From assembly GCF_005860795.2 (NCBI RefSeq), contig NZ_CP058351.1, positions 186,001 to 250,000 of the forward strand: 64,000 nt of DNA, read 5' to 3'. Both the position numbers and the translations under genes were made by a program. A model generated the notes under the pieces. The model saw nothing but the letters and a program-made list of their open reading frames with translations. It had not been told where the DNA came from and ran no database searches. Of the stretch, positions 44,795-54,691 are shown one piece after another. The DNA is from Peteryoungia desertarenae (GTDB lineage Bacteria > Pseudomonadota > Alphaproteobacteria > Rhizobiales > Rhizobiaceae). The first letter of the stretch is position 1. Every line of letters starts with the position of its first letter.

Positions 44795-47700
44795 ATGTCT
44801 GCAAATTCCCTTCACGCTCTGATGCTGAGTGCCCTTCTCGTATCGACCGCCCTTTCTCCCAGTTCTGTGCGGGCCGAGGAGCATTTCACGGTCAAGATGG
44901 ACGCCGTGTCCCAATCCCTTGTCGATGCGCTGAGCCTTGCGCACGCCCATGGACAGTCCTCGCTGCTCGCATCGGTTTACGAAAACACCCGGATCACCCC
45001 CTTCCGGGCACAGGCCGTTCAAAGCCAGGCCATGGCGCTTGCCCCGGAGCTTGCAGAACCGATCCGGCTTGCAACGGCGATCGGTGTCAGCCATGGGCTT
45101 GCTCGGATCAAGGCCTCCGGGCATGCCTTTGGCGGAATTGACAGTGCACAGATGCGCACACGTCCACCAGGCGCCGACAATTCGGTCAATCTTGCGAACG
45201 TCCCAGAATTCGATAGCAATTATGGTCTCGGGCTCATCGGAGCACAAAAAGCGCTCGATCTCGGCCTGACCGGCAAGGGCGTTGTCGTTGGCGTGATCGA
45301 CAGTGGAATAGACAGGACGGCCGGTGGCGTCTCCCATCCTGAATTCGCCGGTCGGATCGATCCTCGTTCCACCTCTCTCTTCCACTGGTTTGACCCCAAT
45401 GCTGCGGTTGCCGCCCAAGATGTTTCTGCCGGCTTTGTCAGACCCGCTGATGCCTCTGAGGATGGAGAAGGACATGGGACCCATGTGTCGGGGATCATCG
45501 GCGCTGGCCAAAATGGCTTCGGCATGCAGGGTGTCGCGCCAGGCGCAAGCATTCTGTCGATCCAGGCGCTGCTCTCGCTGCCCGCTTCCCGGTGGCTGGA
45601 CAATGCCAACAATTTCACAATCGGTGCCACGACCTACAACGCGCAGTTTCTCGCGCTGTGCGGGAGTGATGCCTATCTGACCGACGTCAATCGATGCGTT
45701 CAGGCCGATCCTCTGGGCCTTGGTACGAGCAGTGCGATCCGCTACATGGCGACGCAGTCGGATGTCAGGGTCATCAATGGGTCATTCGGCCCCATCATCC
45801 CGGATGGATCGATGACCTGGAACACCGGCGATCTTGCAGATGAGGCAGACGCGGTGCGTGCGGCGTTGAGAGCCGGCCAGATCCTGACGATCGCTGCAGG
45901 CAATGACGGCGTTTATGCACCGGTATCGGCAGAGAACCCGTCTGGCATCGGTCTCTTCCCGTTTATCCGGCCTGGTAACGCCTATGCGACCAATTCTGCC
46001 GGTCATCGGATCTATACCGGATCCGAAACGGCAGATTTCTCCGACATGACGGCGTCGGCCCTGGCTGCGGCGGAGGCTGCGGACGGCATCAGGCGAGGCC
46101 GGATCATTGTCGTGGTTGCCACCGATTCTCAAAAAGTGCTTGCCGAATATTCCAACAAATGCGGCGTGGCGGCCAACTGGTGTCTTGCTGCGCCGGGAGG
46201 CACGAATGACGAAAGCGTCGAACGCCCGATCGTGTCGACCTATACCAACGGAACCTACCGCGCCCTTCAGGGAACGTCGATGGCTGCACCGCATGTTGCA
46301 GGTGCCATCGCGGTGCTGGTCGAGGCGTTCCCAACCTATTCTCCGGCGCAGATCACCAATATCCTGTTCGAAACCGCAGAGGATCTGGGCGCGACCGGCA
46401 TTGACGAGATCTATGGTCGGGGTTTCCTGCGACTTGATCGGGCGCTGGATTCGGGACCGGCGGGTCTTGACGGCGATAGCGCTTCCGAATTTGTCGCGGC
46501 GGCAGGAAGTCAAAAGGGTGACCGGCAGGTCTGGACAACACCAGTCACCAGCAACGGTTCCCTGAAAAAAACGGGAGAAGGCACCCTCGTCCTCCTCGGA
46601 AATGCCACGTTCCAGCAGGGTGTCAGCGTTGATCAAGGGGAGTTGCGGGTCGACGGCAGGCTGAGCGGATCCTCTGTCGAGGTTGGCCAGAATGCAATCC
46701 TCTCGGGCAATGGAACGATCGTTTCAAATCTCCTGTCGCGCGGACAGCTTTCTCCAGGACAATCGCCAGGCCTGCTCACCATCAATGGCGACCTCACGCT
46801 GGCAGCCGGCAGCCAGACCAATGTCGAGATCGACGGTCTCATCGCCCAGGATGGTGCAGGCGGCTTCGACCGTATTTCCGTGATCGGGGCGAACCGGGTC
46901 GTGGCACTCGGGGGCACTCTGGCACCCGTTCTACGGGGTATTACCGGTGCGGCAAACAATGATTTCACGCCCAAGCTTGGTGACAGCGTCCGCTTTCTCG
47001 ATGTTGCAAGCGGCAGGATCACCGGTTCCTTTGCCGGTCTGACACAGCCGGGAAGCGGGCTTGCTGCCGGCACACGTCTTGATGTGGTCTATGGAACGGG
47101 GAGCCTTCTGCTGGCAACGACACCCCTGTCCTATGGAAACCTTTCGGCTCATGGTATCAGCCAAAGTGCAGCTGCCGTCTCGATCGGACGGGCGATCGAT
47201 GCGTCGCGTCCGCTCGCCGGCATTCGTCCGGATGATGCCCTGCAACCGCTTTTTTCCAGTCTCTATCTGGCCAATGCCGATGGCCTGGCACAGGGCCTCG
47301 AGCAGGCATCGGGGGTGATTTATATCGACAGCGGGCAATCCGCCGTGATGTCTGTCGGACGGTTCGCCGATGCGATCTGGTCGCATCAGGGTGAACTTGC
47401 AAGAGATGAGAGCTCAAGCCTCGATGCTGCTCGCTTCTGGTCGAAAGGCGGCCGTTGGGACGGCGATCACGGAAGTTTTGACGCCTCAAGCACAGGCGTT
47501 ACCTTTGGCCTGGATCTGCCAGTCGACACCGGCTGGTGGGGAGGGGCCTTTCGATATGAGGAAACCGGTGTCAGGGGCGGGCGGAACGGTCAGGCCGATC
47601 TTGCAACCTATCAGGCCGCCGTCTTCGGACAAACGACATGGGCCGGCCTGGAACTTGCTGCCCGGGCAGGGGTCTCTCATGGCCGTCTTGATGTGGCTCG

Positions 47701-48226
47701 ACAGATCGGCTTTGTTCAGGGATCGCAAGCTCTTTTGGCCAGCAAGGATCACGGCTGGGGTGGCTTTGCCGAAGCGTCGATCTTTCGGACGATGGAACTT
47801 GGTGAAACGCAAGTGATGCCCTCGCTTTCCCTGGGCTATCGAGGCTTTGGTTTTGATGGAGCGCAGGAGAGCGGAACCGTGTTGCCGCTTTCGACGCCCG
47901 ACGATCTTTATGAACAGGCCCATGTGACCGCAGCGCTCAATCTGTCCAGGGAATTTGCACTGGAAAGCGGTGTGAGCCTCATCCCGTCACTGACCATGGG
48001 TTATCGCCATGACATCGTCGAACTGACCCATGAAGCAGGTGCCGAGGTTCTGGGCACCGGCTTTGCCGCCAGCGGCAGGAAGATGGGGCGTGACGCCTTT
48101 GTCGGCGGGCTGGCGTTCGAAGCCGTCACCGCATCGGGTCTCACGTTTTCCGCCGGCTATGAGTTTGACATTCGCAAGGGATCCGATCAGCACAAGCTGA
48201 CAGGGGCCTTGAATTTCCGCTGGTAG
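44795..48226 (+). CDS. Subtilisin-type (S8) serine protease autotransporter
   Basis: A 1143-residue surface protein. Signal peptide LHALMLSALLVSTALSPSSV, then a subtilisin domain with catalytic D169 (VGVIDSGIDRT), H227 (GEGHGTHVSGIIGAG) and S495 (GTSMAAPHVAGAIAV). Passenger repeats of the autotransporter beta-strand type follow (LKKTGEGTLVLLGNATFQQG, LSPGQSPGLLTINGDLTLAA). The last 280 residues are a type V beta-barrel ending in phenylalanine-arginine-tryptophan (LNFRW). All three catalytic residues are present. It is exported through the inner membrane by Sec and inserts itself in the outer membrane; substrates are unknown. Family members mature other surface proteins or degrade host proteins. 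Confidence 0.92.
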   Translation: MSANSLHALMLSALLVSTALSPSSVRAEEHFTVKMDAVSQSLVDALSLAHAHGQSSLLASVYENTRITPFRAQAVQSQAMALAPELAEPIRLATAIGVSHGLARIKASGHAFGGIDSAQMRTRPPGADNSVNLANVPEFDSNYGLGLIGAQKALDLGLTGKGVVVGVIDSGIDRTAGGVSHPEFAGRIDPRSTSLFHWFDPNAAVAAQDVSAGFVRPADASEDGEGHGTHVSGIIGAGQNGFGMQGVAPGASILSIQALLSLPASRWLDNANNFTIGATTYNAQFLALCGSDAYLTDVNRCVQADPLGLGTSSAIRYMATQSDVRVINGSFGPIIPDGSMTWNTGDLADEADAVRAALRAGQILTIAAGNDGVYAPVSAENPSGIGLFPFIRPGNAYATNSAGHRIYTGSETADFSDMTASALAAAEAADGIRRGRIIVVVATDSQKVLAEYSNKCGVAANWCLAAPGGTNDESVERPIVSTYTNGTYRALQGTSMAAPHVAGAIAVLVEAFPTYSPAQITNILFETAEDLGATGIDEIYGRGFLRLDRALDSGPAGLDGDSASEFVAAAGSQKGDRQVWTTPVTSNGSLKKTGEGTLVLLGNATFQQGVSVDQGELRVDGRLSGSSVEVGQNAILSGNGTIVSNLLSRGQLSPGQSPGLLTINGDLTLAAGSQTNVEIDGLIAQDGAGGFDRISVIGANRVVALGGTLAPVLRGITGAANNDFTPKLGDSVRFLDVASGRITGSFAGLTQPGSGLAAGTRLDVVYGTGSLLLATTPLSYGNLSAHGISQSAAAVSIGRAIDASRPLAGIRPDDALQPLFSSLYLANADGLAQGLEQASGVIYIDSGQSAVMSVGRFADAIWSHQGELARDESSSLDAARFWSKGGRWDGDHGSFDASSTGVTFGLDLPVDTGWWGGAFRYEETGVRGGRNGQADLATYQAAVFGQTTWAGLELAARAGVSHGRLDVARQIGFVQGSQALLASKDHGWGGFAEASIFRTMELGETQVMPSLSLGYRGFGFDGAQESGTVLPLSTPDDLYEQAHVTAALNLSREFALESGVSLIPSLTMGYRHDIVELTHEAGAEVLGTGFAASGRKMGRDAFVGGLAFEAVTASGLTFSAGYEFDIRKGSDQHKLTGALNFRW

Positions 48227-48251
48227 ATCATGGCGACGGCTGAGCGTCGGT

Positions 48252-48269
48252 GGCAAGCCCGGGCTTGCC
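48252..48269. terminator. Perfect 18-bp palindrome after the autotransporter
   Basis: GGCAAGCCCGGGCTTGCC, 26 bases past the stop codon. It can form a strong GC stem, but no run of T follows, so a Rho-independent terminator is only a possibility. Confidence 0.35.
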
Positions 48270-48375
48270 CGTCGGTCGTCCTTCGTGTCGGATGGATCGA
48301 TCGCCAGACTGGGCTTGCGAAGTCCGGCTGCACTTGCCGTGGCCGGGCGTCTCACGACAGGCTTCGGTCCCGATA

Positions 48376-49380
48376 TCAGGCCGCCGATGGGGCGAGCGCC
48401 TGCATGTCGTTTCGCCAATAGCAGACGACCTGATTGCGTCCTTGTGATTTTGCCCGGTAAAGTGCCTTGTCGGCGCGCTCGATGGTCCTTACGACCCCGC
48501 CATCATCGTGATCCATCATGGTGACGCCAAAACTCGCGGTCACCGGGAATGATTGATCAGAATTGCCGAAGGTCAAATCCGCAATCCTCCTGCGCAAACG
48601 GTCGGCGATCATTTCTGCCGTTCCCCGACTGGTCTCGGGAAGCAGCACGGTGAACTCCTCGCCGCCGGTTCGCGCAACAACATCACATTCGCGCAAGACA
48701 GATCTGCAGGCCGCGACCACGGCCACCAGCACCTCGTCCCCCTTGGCATGACCATAGCGGTCATTGATCTGCTTGAAATGGTCGATGTCAAACGCGATGA
48801 CTGCGGTCTGGCTTGATGTCGGTCGATCCTTGCCGAGCGCCAGATGAGACAGAAGCGACTGGAAGCTGCCCCGGGAGGCAGCACCCGTCAGCCAGTCGAT
48901 ATCCGCCTTGCGGCGCAGGTTGAGCTCGTCCATGACAAGACCCGACAATTGCTTGAGGATTTTCTTCTCCTTGTCGGTGAAATAGCGCGGTTTGCGATCA
49001 ATGATGCAGACCGAACCCAGCCTGTATTTCTCCGGCGTGATCAGGGGGGCGCCGGCATAGAAGACGATCCTGGGGTCATCGGTGACCAGAGGGTTGGCAC
49101 GCGTGCGCAGATCGCTTCGGGCATCCGAGATCACCAGAACCTCGTCAGCTCTGATCGTATGGTCGCAAAAGGCAAGCTCACGCGGTGTTTCGCGCACCGT
49201 CAGACCGAGGCAGGACTTGAACCATTGCCGATCTTCATCGACCAGGGAAACCAGGGCAATGGGTGCTTCAAAGACGGTTCGTGCAAGCTCGGTGATGCGG
49301 TCGAAACAAAGTTCGAATGGCGTGTCCAGAACCTGATAATCTCTGAGAATTCTTAGGCGATCCTGTTCGTTCTGCTGCAT
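48376..49380 (-). CDS. GAF-GGDEF diguanylate cyclase
   Basis: A 334-residue soluble enzyme. GAF domain (about 15-165; FDRITELARTVFEAPIALVS, FYAGAPLITPEKYRLGSVCI) followed by a GGDEF domain with AFDIDHFKQINDRYGHAKGD and the active-site loop RTGGEEFTVLLPET (GGEEF). Makes cyclic di-GMP; no EAL domain. A classical RxxD inhibitory site is not seen just before GGEEF (ECDVVART). ATG 49380 is chosen; a TTG at 49401 is possible. The first segment (LDTPFELCFDRIT) is common in redox or stress-sensing GAF-GGDEF proteins. Confidence 0.9.
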   Translation of the reverse strand: MQQNEQDRLRILRDYQVLDTPFELCFDRITELARTVFEAPIALVSLVDEDRQWFKSCLGLTVRETPRELAFCDHTIRADEVLVISDARSDLRTRANPLVTDDPRIVFYAGAPLITPEKYRLGSVCIIDRKPRYFTDKEKKILKQLSGLVMDELNLRRKADIDWLTGAASRGSFQSLLSHLALGKDRPTSSQTAVIAFDIDHFKQINDRYGHAKGDEVLVAVVAACRSVLRECDVVARTGGEEFTVLLPETSRGTAEMIADRLRRRIADLTFGNSDQSFPVTASFGVTMMDHDDGGVVRTIERADKALYRAKSQGRNQVVCYWRNDMQALAPSAA

Positions 49381-49550
49381 CGGTTTCGGTCCGTTGTCCA
49401 ATGCCCGCAGTCTAGCTGCCGAATGCTTGAGAGTTTGCTAAAGCTGAGACAAGCGTTTCCGGTGAAAACGGGATCACCTGAAACGCTCTATCTATTTGTT
49501 TTGGCGCAGTCCGGACGCAAAACCGCTGACGCACTTTTGCTGGACTTACT

Positions 49551-50618
49551 CTAGGCACAGTCTTTCAACGTGTTCGAGCGCTGAAGCATGCCGAAGAGAT
49601 CACGCGGATCGTCCGGGTCGGCAATCAGGTCGATTTCCTGAAACAAGCCTGTCTCGCGAACACGCGAGCGCACATAGCGAAGTGCGGAAAAATCTTCGAT
49701 CGCAAAGCCAACGCTGTCGAAGAGGGTGATCTGGCCTGCCTCCCGGCGCCCGTCAGCAAGACCGGCAATCACCTGCCAGAGCTCCGTTACGGGATAATTT
49801 GGATCCATCTGCTGGATTTCGCCTTCGACGCGGGTTTGCGGCGGGTATTCGACGAATGTGTCGGCACGCAGCAAAATGTCCCGGTGCAATTCGGTCTTGC
49901 CGGGGCAGTCTCCCCCGATGGCGTTGATGTGCACGCCCGAACCGATCATGTTGTCGGTCAGGATCGTGGCATATTGTTTGTCAGCCGTACACGTCGTGAT
50001 GATCTGGGCACCTTCGATGGCCGTTTCGGCACTGTTGCAGGCAATGACGTCAAGCCCCGAGCCGGCGAGATTGCGAAGGACTTTCTCGGTTGCGCGCTGG
50101 TCGATGTCGAAAAGCCTGACGGTTTCGAGGCCGAGAACCGCCTTCATCGCAAGCGCCTGGAATTCGGCCTGGGCGCCATTGCCGATCAAGGCCATGGTGT
50201 GAGAGCCTTTCGGGGCCAGATGGCGGGCAGCCAGAGCGGAGGTTGCAGCGGTCCGAAGGGCTGTCAGCAGGGTCATCTCGGTCAGGAGCACCGGATAGCC
50301 GGTCGAGACCTCGGCCAGGAGCCCGAAGGCCGTCACCGTCTGGAAGCCAAGCGCCAAGTTCTTCGGATGGCCGTTCACATATTTGAAGGAATAGATTTCG
50401 CCATCCGAGGTCGGCATGAGTTCAATGACACCATCTCTCGAATGCGAGGCGATCCGCGGTGTCTTGTCGAAGGCTTCCCAGCGGCAGAAGTCGGCTTCAA
50501 TCACGTCGGTCAGTTCGAAAAGCAGCCGTTCGAGCCCGATATGATGGACGAGCCGCATCATGTTGTCGACGCTGACGAAGGGAACGAGTGCTTTCTCGGA
50601 CGGAGCAGGGGCTGTCAT
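49551..50618 (-). CDS. ocd: Ornithine cyclodeaminase
   Basis: A 355-residue enzyme of the ornithine cyclodeaminase/mu-crystallin family. Motifs: LMPTSDGEIYSFKYVNGHPK, the ornithine-binding Lys (YVNGHP context), TALRTAATSALAARHLAPKG, Rossmann NAD site ALIGNGAQAEFQALAM and INAIGGDCPGKTELHRDILL. Converts ornithine to proline and ammonia, with NAD bound. It sits on its own, downstream of the TRAP operon terminator at 50749-50770, and has its own start region. Similar Rhizobiales proteins are opine/arginine catabolic enzymes; a related imine reductase activity cannot be excluded. Confidence 0.9.
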   Translation of the reverse strand: MTAPAPSEKALVPFVSVDNMMRLVHHIGLERLLFELTDVIEADFCRWEAFDKTPRIASHSRDGVIELMPTSDGEIYSFKYVNGHPKNLALGFQTVTAFGLLAEVSTGYPVLLTEMTLLTALRTAATSALAARHLAPKGSHTMALIGNGAQAEFQALAMKAVLGLETVRLFDIDQRATEKVLRNLAGSGLDVIACNSAETAIEGAQIITTCTADKQYATILTDNMIGSGVHINAIGGDCPGKTELHRDILLRADTFVEYPPQTRVEGEIQQMDPNYPVTELWQVIAGLADGRREAGQITLFDSVGFAIEDFSALRYVRSRVRETGLFQEIDLIADPDDPRDLFGMLQRSNTLKDCA

Positions 50619-50748
50619 GTCTCACCGGATCTTGAGGATGGATCGGTCCAGTCTATACCGGCTCATGACTTGACCAAATCACCATAATTCGACGATCTGA
50701 TGCCTCGATTGCACAATCTGTCTTGTCATTCTGACGAAAGGTAAAAAG

Positions 50749-50770
50749 GGCGGGAGCCGAAGCTCCCGCC
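50749..50770 (-). terminator. Rho-independent terminator of the TRAP/galacturonate operon
   Basis: A 9-bp perfect stem GGCGGGAGC/GCTCCCGCC with a TTCG loop as read on the reverse strand, followed by CTTTTTACC. It lies 38 bases past the dctM stop. Confidence 0.85.
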
Positions 50771-50808
50771 AGTGACCCTTTCATGGGGAGTAGAAAGGGT
50801 GGAAGGCC

Positions 50809-52089
50809 TCACCGGAAGAGGCTGGGAAGCCACAGCGACAGGCCGGGGATGAAGGTGACCAGCAGCAGTACGGCGACACAGGCCCCGAAAAACGGCCAGA
50901 TCGTCTGCATGGCTTCACGGATGCTGATCTTGCCTACGGCACAGCCGACGAAAAGAACTGTTCCAACAGGCGGTGTGATCAGTCCGATCCCGGCATTGAG
51001 GATCATGATCACGCCGAAATGCACGGGATCAATGCCAAAGGCCTTCACGATCGGCAGGAAGACCGGCGTGGTGATGATGACCAGGGGTGCCATGTCCATG
51101 AAGGTGCCAAGGAAAAGCAGAACCAGTATGATCAGGAGAAGCACGAGGGTCGGGTTGTCCGAGATCGACTTCACCAGCTGGATCAGGGTGTTTTGAACCT
51201 GCAGGAAGGACATGAGCCAGGCAAAGGAAGCGGCCGTGCCGATCACCAGGAGGACAAGCGACGTCGTCTTGACCGCGCCCAGCACGGCTTCGACAAAACC
51301 GGACCAGTCGAGCTCGCGATAGACGAGGAGAGCGACGAAGAGCGCATAGATGACGGCGATGCAGGAGCTTTCGGTTGCCGTGAACACGCCCGATCGAACG
51401 CCTCCGAAGATGATCGCGATCAAAAGCAGACCGGGCAGGGAGGCAAGGAAGAACAGAGAGAGCATCCTGAAGCCCGGAAAGGGTTCGGACGGATAGCCGC
51501 GCTTGCGGGCAACCACATAGGCCGTCACCATCAGGGCGATGGTCAGCAAGAGGCCTGGAATGATGCCGGCGGTGAAGAGATCGGCCACCGAAACGGTCCC
51601 GCCAGCCGAGATCGAATAGAGGATCATGTTGTGGGAGGGCGGGATCATCAGGGCAATGAGGGCCGAGCTGATGGTCACATTGACCGCATAGCCTCGGTCA
51701 TAGCCACGGGCAGCCATTTGCGGGACCATCAGACCGCCAATGGCAGAGGCATCGGCAACAGCCGAACCGGAAATCCCGCCAAACAGCGTGGAGGAAATGA
51801 TGTTCACCTGTCCAAGGCCGCCGCGCATATGGCCGACAAAGCCTGCGGCAAAACGGATCAGGCGATGGGCAATGCCGCCGCGCACCATGAGATCCCCGGC
51901 GAAGATGAAGAAGGGAATGGCCATCATGGCAAACACATTCATGCCCGAATTCATTTGCTGGAAGACGACAATGGGCGGGATGCCGATGTAAAGGACGGTG
52001 AGTAAGGAGGCGATGCCGAGGCAAAAGGCGATCGGCATGCCGAGCACCATCATGAAGGCAAAGCTGCCGAAAAGGATCGTATAGGCCAT
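50809..52089 (-). CDS. dctM: TRAP transporter large permease (DctM-type)
   Basis: A 426-residue permease with about 12 helices. Signature stretches: GGISGSAVADASAIGGLMVP, ALIALMIPPSHNMILYSISA, NAGIGLITPPVGTVLFVGCA. Proton/sodium-coupled import of organic acids, here most likely a uronate since the genes belong to the galacturonate operon. ATG at 52089 overlaps the dctQ stop. Last gene of the operon, followed by the terminator. Confidence 0.93.
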   Translation of the reverse strand: MAYTILFGSFAFMMVLGMPIAFCLGIASLLTVLYIGIPPIVVFQQMNSGMNVFAMMAIPFFIFAGDLMVRGGIAHRLIRFAAGFVGHMRGGLGQVNIISSTLFGGISGSAVADASAIGGLMVPQMAARGYDRGYAVNVTISSALIALMIPPSHNMILYSISAGGTVSVADLFTAGIIPGLLLTIALMVTAYVVARKRGYPSEPFPGFRMLSLFFLASLPGLLLIAIIFGGVRSGVFTATESSCIAVIYALFVALLVYRELDWSGFVEAVLGAVKTTSLVLLVIGTAASFAWLMSFLQVQNTLIQLVKSISDNPTLVLLLIILVLLFLGTFMDMAPLVIITTPVFLPIVKAFGIDPVHFGVIMILNAGIGLITPPVGTVLFVGCAVGKISIREAMQTIWPFFGACVAVLLLVTFIPGLSLWLPSLFR

Positions 52090-52610
52090 CAGATCACCTC
52101 GGCCTCGAGTTCGGGCTCTGTCTTCGGTGTGGCGATAAGGGTATCAATAAAGCGCTCAAGGGCGAAAATCGCGATGAGAGCGCCCCCTGCAATCAGGGGA
52201 AAGAAGTCGACCCCACCCGGCCAGCCGAGGACCGGAATGCGGGCTGTCCAGGTGCCCATGGCGAGTTTGGCACCATAAAACGACATGGCGACCCCGAATG
52301 CCGAGACAAGGGCGAGGCTGACGAGGTCCATGATGCGCTTGACCGGTGCCGGCATCGCATGGCGCACAATATCGAGGCCGAGATGAACACTTTCCCGCAC
52401 GCCAACGGCAGCCCCCAGCAGGATGAACCAGGACATGAGCTGAAGTGACAGGGGTTCGGACCAGCTCGGCGTGTCGTTGAGAACATAACGGGCAAAGACC
52501 TGCCAGCCGATGATTGCCGTCATCATCACCACACCAAGACCGGCAAGATAAAGGCAGACTGTGCTCAACAAGCGAAGGCCGGGTCTGACCGCCTCCATAA
52601 AACTTGACAT
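52089..52610 (-). CDS. dctQ: TRAP transporter small permease (DctQ-type)
   Basis: A 173-residue, four-helix subunit. Typical motifs: MMTAIIGWQVFARYVLNDTP, SWSEPLSLQLMSWFILLGAA and VRESVHLGLDIVRHAMP. ATG at 52610 with GGGAGGAA upstream is preferred; a longer frame starts at 52661 but has no ribosome site. Works with dctM and dctP. Confidence 0.9.
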   Translation of the reverse strand: MSSFMEAVRPGLRLLSTVCLYLAGLGVVMMTAIIGWQVFARYVLNDTPSWSEPLSLQLMSWFILLGAAVGVRESVHLGLDIVRHAMPAPVKRIMDLVSLALVSAFGVAMSFYGAKLAMGTWTARIPVLGWPGGVDFFPLIAGGALIAIFALERFIDTLIATPKTEPELEAEVI

Positions 52611-52694
52611 GGATTCCTCCCGGGCCATCCGCGCGGCCCATTCCCCCGAAGAATAGAGCATGGCCGCCCCTGAACGGAGCGGCCACGATCAGTC

Positions 52695-53669
52695 TTACTC
52701 GACGGCCTGTACGCGAGCCACGAGATCCTTCATTTTCGGATCTGTGATGAACCTGTCATAGACCGGCTGCATGGCTGCTGCGAATTCGGCCTTGTCAACG
52801 GTGATGATGTTTGCACCGGATGCGCGGATCTTTTCTTCCGAGGCCTTTTCGCGGGCCTGCCAGAGTTCCCGCATCTTGCCCACGGAATCCTTGGCGGCCT
52901 GACGGATAACGCCCTGGTCTTCAGGAGACAGCTTGTCCCAGGTAATCTTCGAGATGGCGAGGATTTCCGGTGTCAGGGAGTGTTCGGTCAGCGTGTAATT
53001 CTTCGCGACTTCGAAATGACGCGACGATTCGTAGGACGGCCAGTTGTTTTCAGCAGCATCGACGACGCCGGTTTCGAGCGAGGAGTAGACTTCGCCGAAG
53101 GGCATGGGGGTCGGGTTGGCGCCGAAGGCTTCCATCATGGCAATCCACAGATCGGACTGCTGGACACGTACCTTCATCCCCTTGAGATCAGCAAGGCTCT
53201 GGATCGGCTTTTGTGTCGAATAGAAGGAGCGGGCACCGGAATCGTAGAAGGCGAGACCGACGAGGCCATGGGGTTCGAAGGCCGCAAGGACTTCATCGCC
53301 AATCGGGCCGTCAACGACCTTGTGCATGTGGGCCGTATCGCGAAACAGGAAAGGCAGTCCGAAGACGACCGTTTCCGGCACGAGATTGTTGAAGGGCGCA
53401 CTGTTGACCCGGTTCATGTCGATGACGCCGAAGCGGGTCTGCTCGATCGTATCCTTTTCCTGACCGAGCGCTGCATTGTTCATCACCTCGATCTTGATAC
53501 GGCCATTGGTACGCTCGGCAACCAGTTCTCCCATATATTTGACCGCTTCGACGGTCGGATAGCCATCAGGGTGGATGTCGGCGGAACGCAGCGTGATTTC
53601 CTGTGCGTTCACGACGCCTGCACCAAGGGCGAGCCCCATGGTGATACTCAGCATAGCGGCAGTCTTCAT
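52695..53669 (-). CDS. dctP: TRAP transporter substrate-binding protein (DctP-type)
   Basis: A 324-residue periplasmic binding protein. Signal peptide KTAAMLSITMGLALGAGVVN ending AQ, then the DctP fold with GRIKIEVMNNAALGQEKDTI, FLFRDTAHMHKVVDGPIGDE and KVRVQQSDLWIAMMEAFGAN, which holds the carboxylate-binding Arg. AGGAGGAAG stands before the ATG. Expected to bind galacturonate or glucuronate, as do the TRAP binding proteins linked to uronate dehydrogenase genes. Confidence 0.9.
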   Translation of the reverse strand: MKTAAMLSITMGLALGAGVVNAQEITLRSADIHPDGYPTVEAVKYMGELVAERTNGRIKIEVMNNAALGQEKDTIEQTRFGVIDMNRVNSAPFNNLVPETVVFGLPFLFRDTAHMHKVVDGPIGDEVLAAFEPHGLVGLAFYDSGARSFYSTQKPIQSLADLKGMKVRVQQSDLWIAMMEAFGANPTPMPFGEVYSSLETGVVDAAENNWPSYESSRHFEVAKNYTLTEHSLTPEILAISKITWDKLSPEDQGVIRQAAKDSVGKMRELWQAREKASEEKIRASGANIITVDKAEFAAAMQPVYDRFITDPKMKDLVARVQAVE

Positions 53670-53824
53670 GTCTTCCTCCTCAGGTTCAATCCACCGGGAA
53701 CTTCTGTCCAGGTGGCATTTGCACATGGAACTCACCCAGCTCCATTTTTCGAAAATTGGTCACGGCCGCAGTCTTTGCCTCGGTGGTCGGGCCCCGGTGG
53801 TCGGGCCGCGGTCGTCGGTCAGCG

Positions 53825-54691
53825 TCAGTCCTTCAGCCCGAAGAGTTCTTCCGGGTTCGTCACCAGAGCCTTGTGGCGCGCAGTCTCATCACTCAGCCAG
53901 CCAAGGACCGTGTCTGTCAGGGCAGCATCATCGGGATAATCAGCCTGTGTGCGGGCCAGATTATGCGGCCAGTTCGAGCCCCAGACGATGCGTTCGGGGG
54001 CGTGGCTCGCAATCGACCGGGCAACGGCTGCAACATCGGCAAAGTCCGGTCCGCCCGACTTCGAGCTCTCATAGGCACCGGCAAACTTGAACCAGCAGCG
54101 ACCGCCGTCGATCAGCCGTTTGGTTGCCTGAACCTGCGGACTGTCCGGTGTTACTCCGCAGAAGAACTTGCCGTGATGATCCAGCACCCAGCGCGATTTC
54201 AGTTTCGACAGCCGCTCCTCGTAGTCGAGGATGTCGCTGCCATCAAACTGGATGGCGATCATCCAGTCACGGCTTGCGGCAATCGCATCCACTTCCTCGA
54301 GCTTTGTCAGATTGGCAGCCCCGCCCGGCAGGTTCATGATCCGTGCGCCGCGAACGCGGGCGGCAGAAAGACGGTCGAGTTCCGCTTCGCTGGTCGTCTG
54401 ATCGACAGCGGCAATACCCCAGGCGACGTCGCCGAAATGCTCAAGGCAGGCAATCAGATTGGCGTTATCGAGCTGATGCGCCATGCCCTGCGTGACGATG
54501 AGCCGGTCGATGCCGATCCAGTCCATGAACTTACGGTATTGCTCCGGCGTCGGCAGAGCACCCGCCGGAAGCCCCGGCCCGCCCGAAACGGCCGGAAAGG
54601 CAGGGAGGTAAGCATGCATCTGCGTATCGATCGCGCCCTTGGGCAGGGTGATCGCTGGCTTGCGGCCGGAAAGGGTGCGGATCAGGCTCAT
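53825..54691 (-). CDS. gli: D-galactarolactone isomerase (amidohydrolase superfamily)
   Basis: A 288-residue amidohydrolase-2 protein: AIDTQMHAYLPAFPAVSGG near the N-terminus (in place of HxH), WVLDHHGKFF, and ERIVWGSNWPHNLART with the late acidic residue and the histidine. Order with gci, kdgD and udh matches the Agrobacterium pathway, where this enzyme turns the 1,5-lactone of galactarate into the 1,4-lactone. ATGA overlap with gci. Distantly related to the pyrone lactonase LigI. Confidence 0.85.
   Translation of the reverse strand: MSLIRTLSGRKPAITLPKGAIDTQMHAYLPAFPAVSGGPGLPAGALPTPEQYRKFMDWIGIDRLIVTQGMAHQLDNANLIACLEHFGDVAWGIAAVDQTTSEAELDRLSAARVRGARIMNLPGGAANLTKLEEVDAIAASRDWMIAIQFDGSDILDYEERLSKLKSRWVLDHHGKFFCGVTPDSPQVQATKRLIDGGRCWFKFAGAYESSKSGGPDFADVAAVARSIASHAPERIVWGSNWPHNLARTQADYPDDAALTDTVLGWLSDETARHKALVTNPEELFGLKD

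Noticed and set aside
52980..53939. Plus-strand frame of 319 codons opposite the TRAP binding protein
   Set aside because: Shadow of dctP, which has a signal peptide, ribosome site and family motifs.
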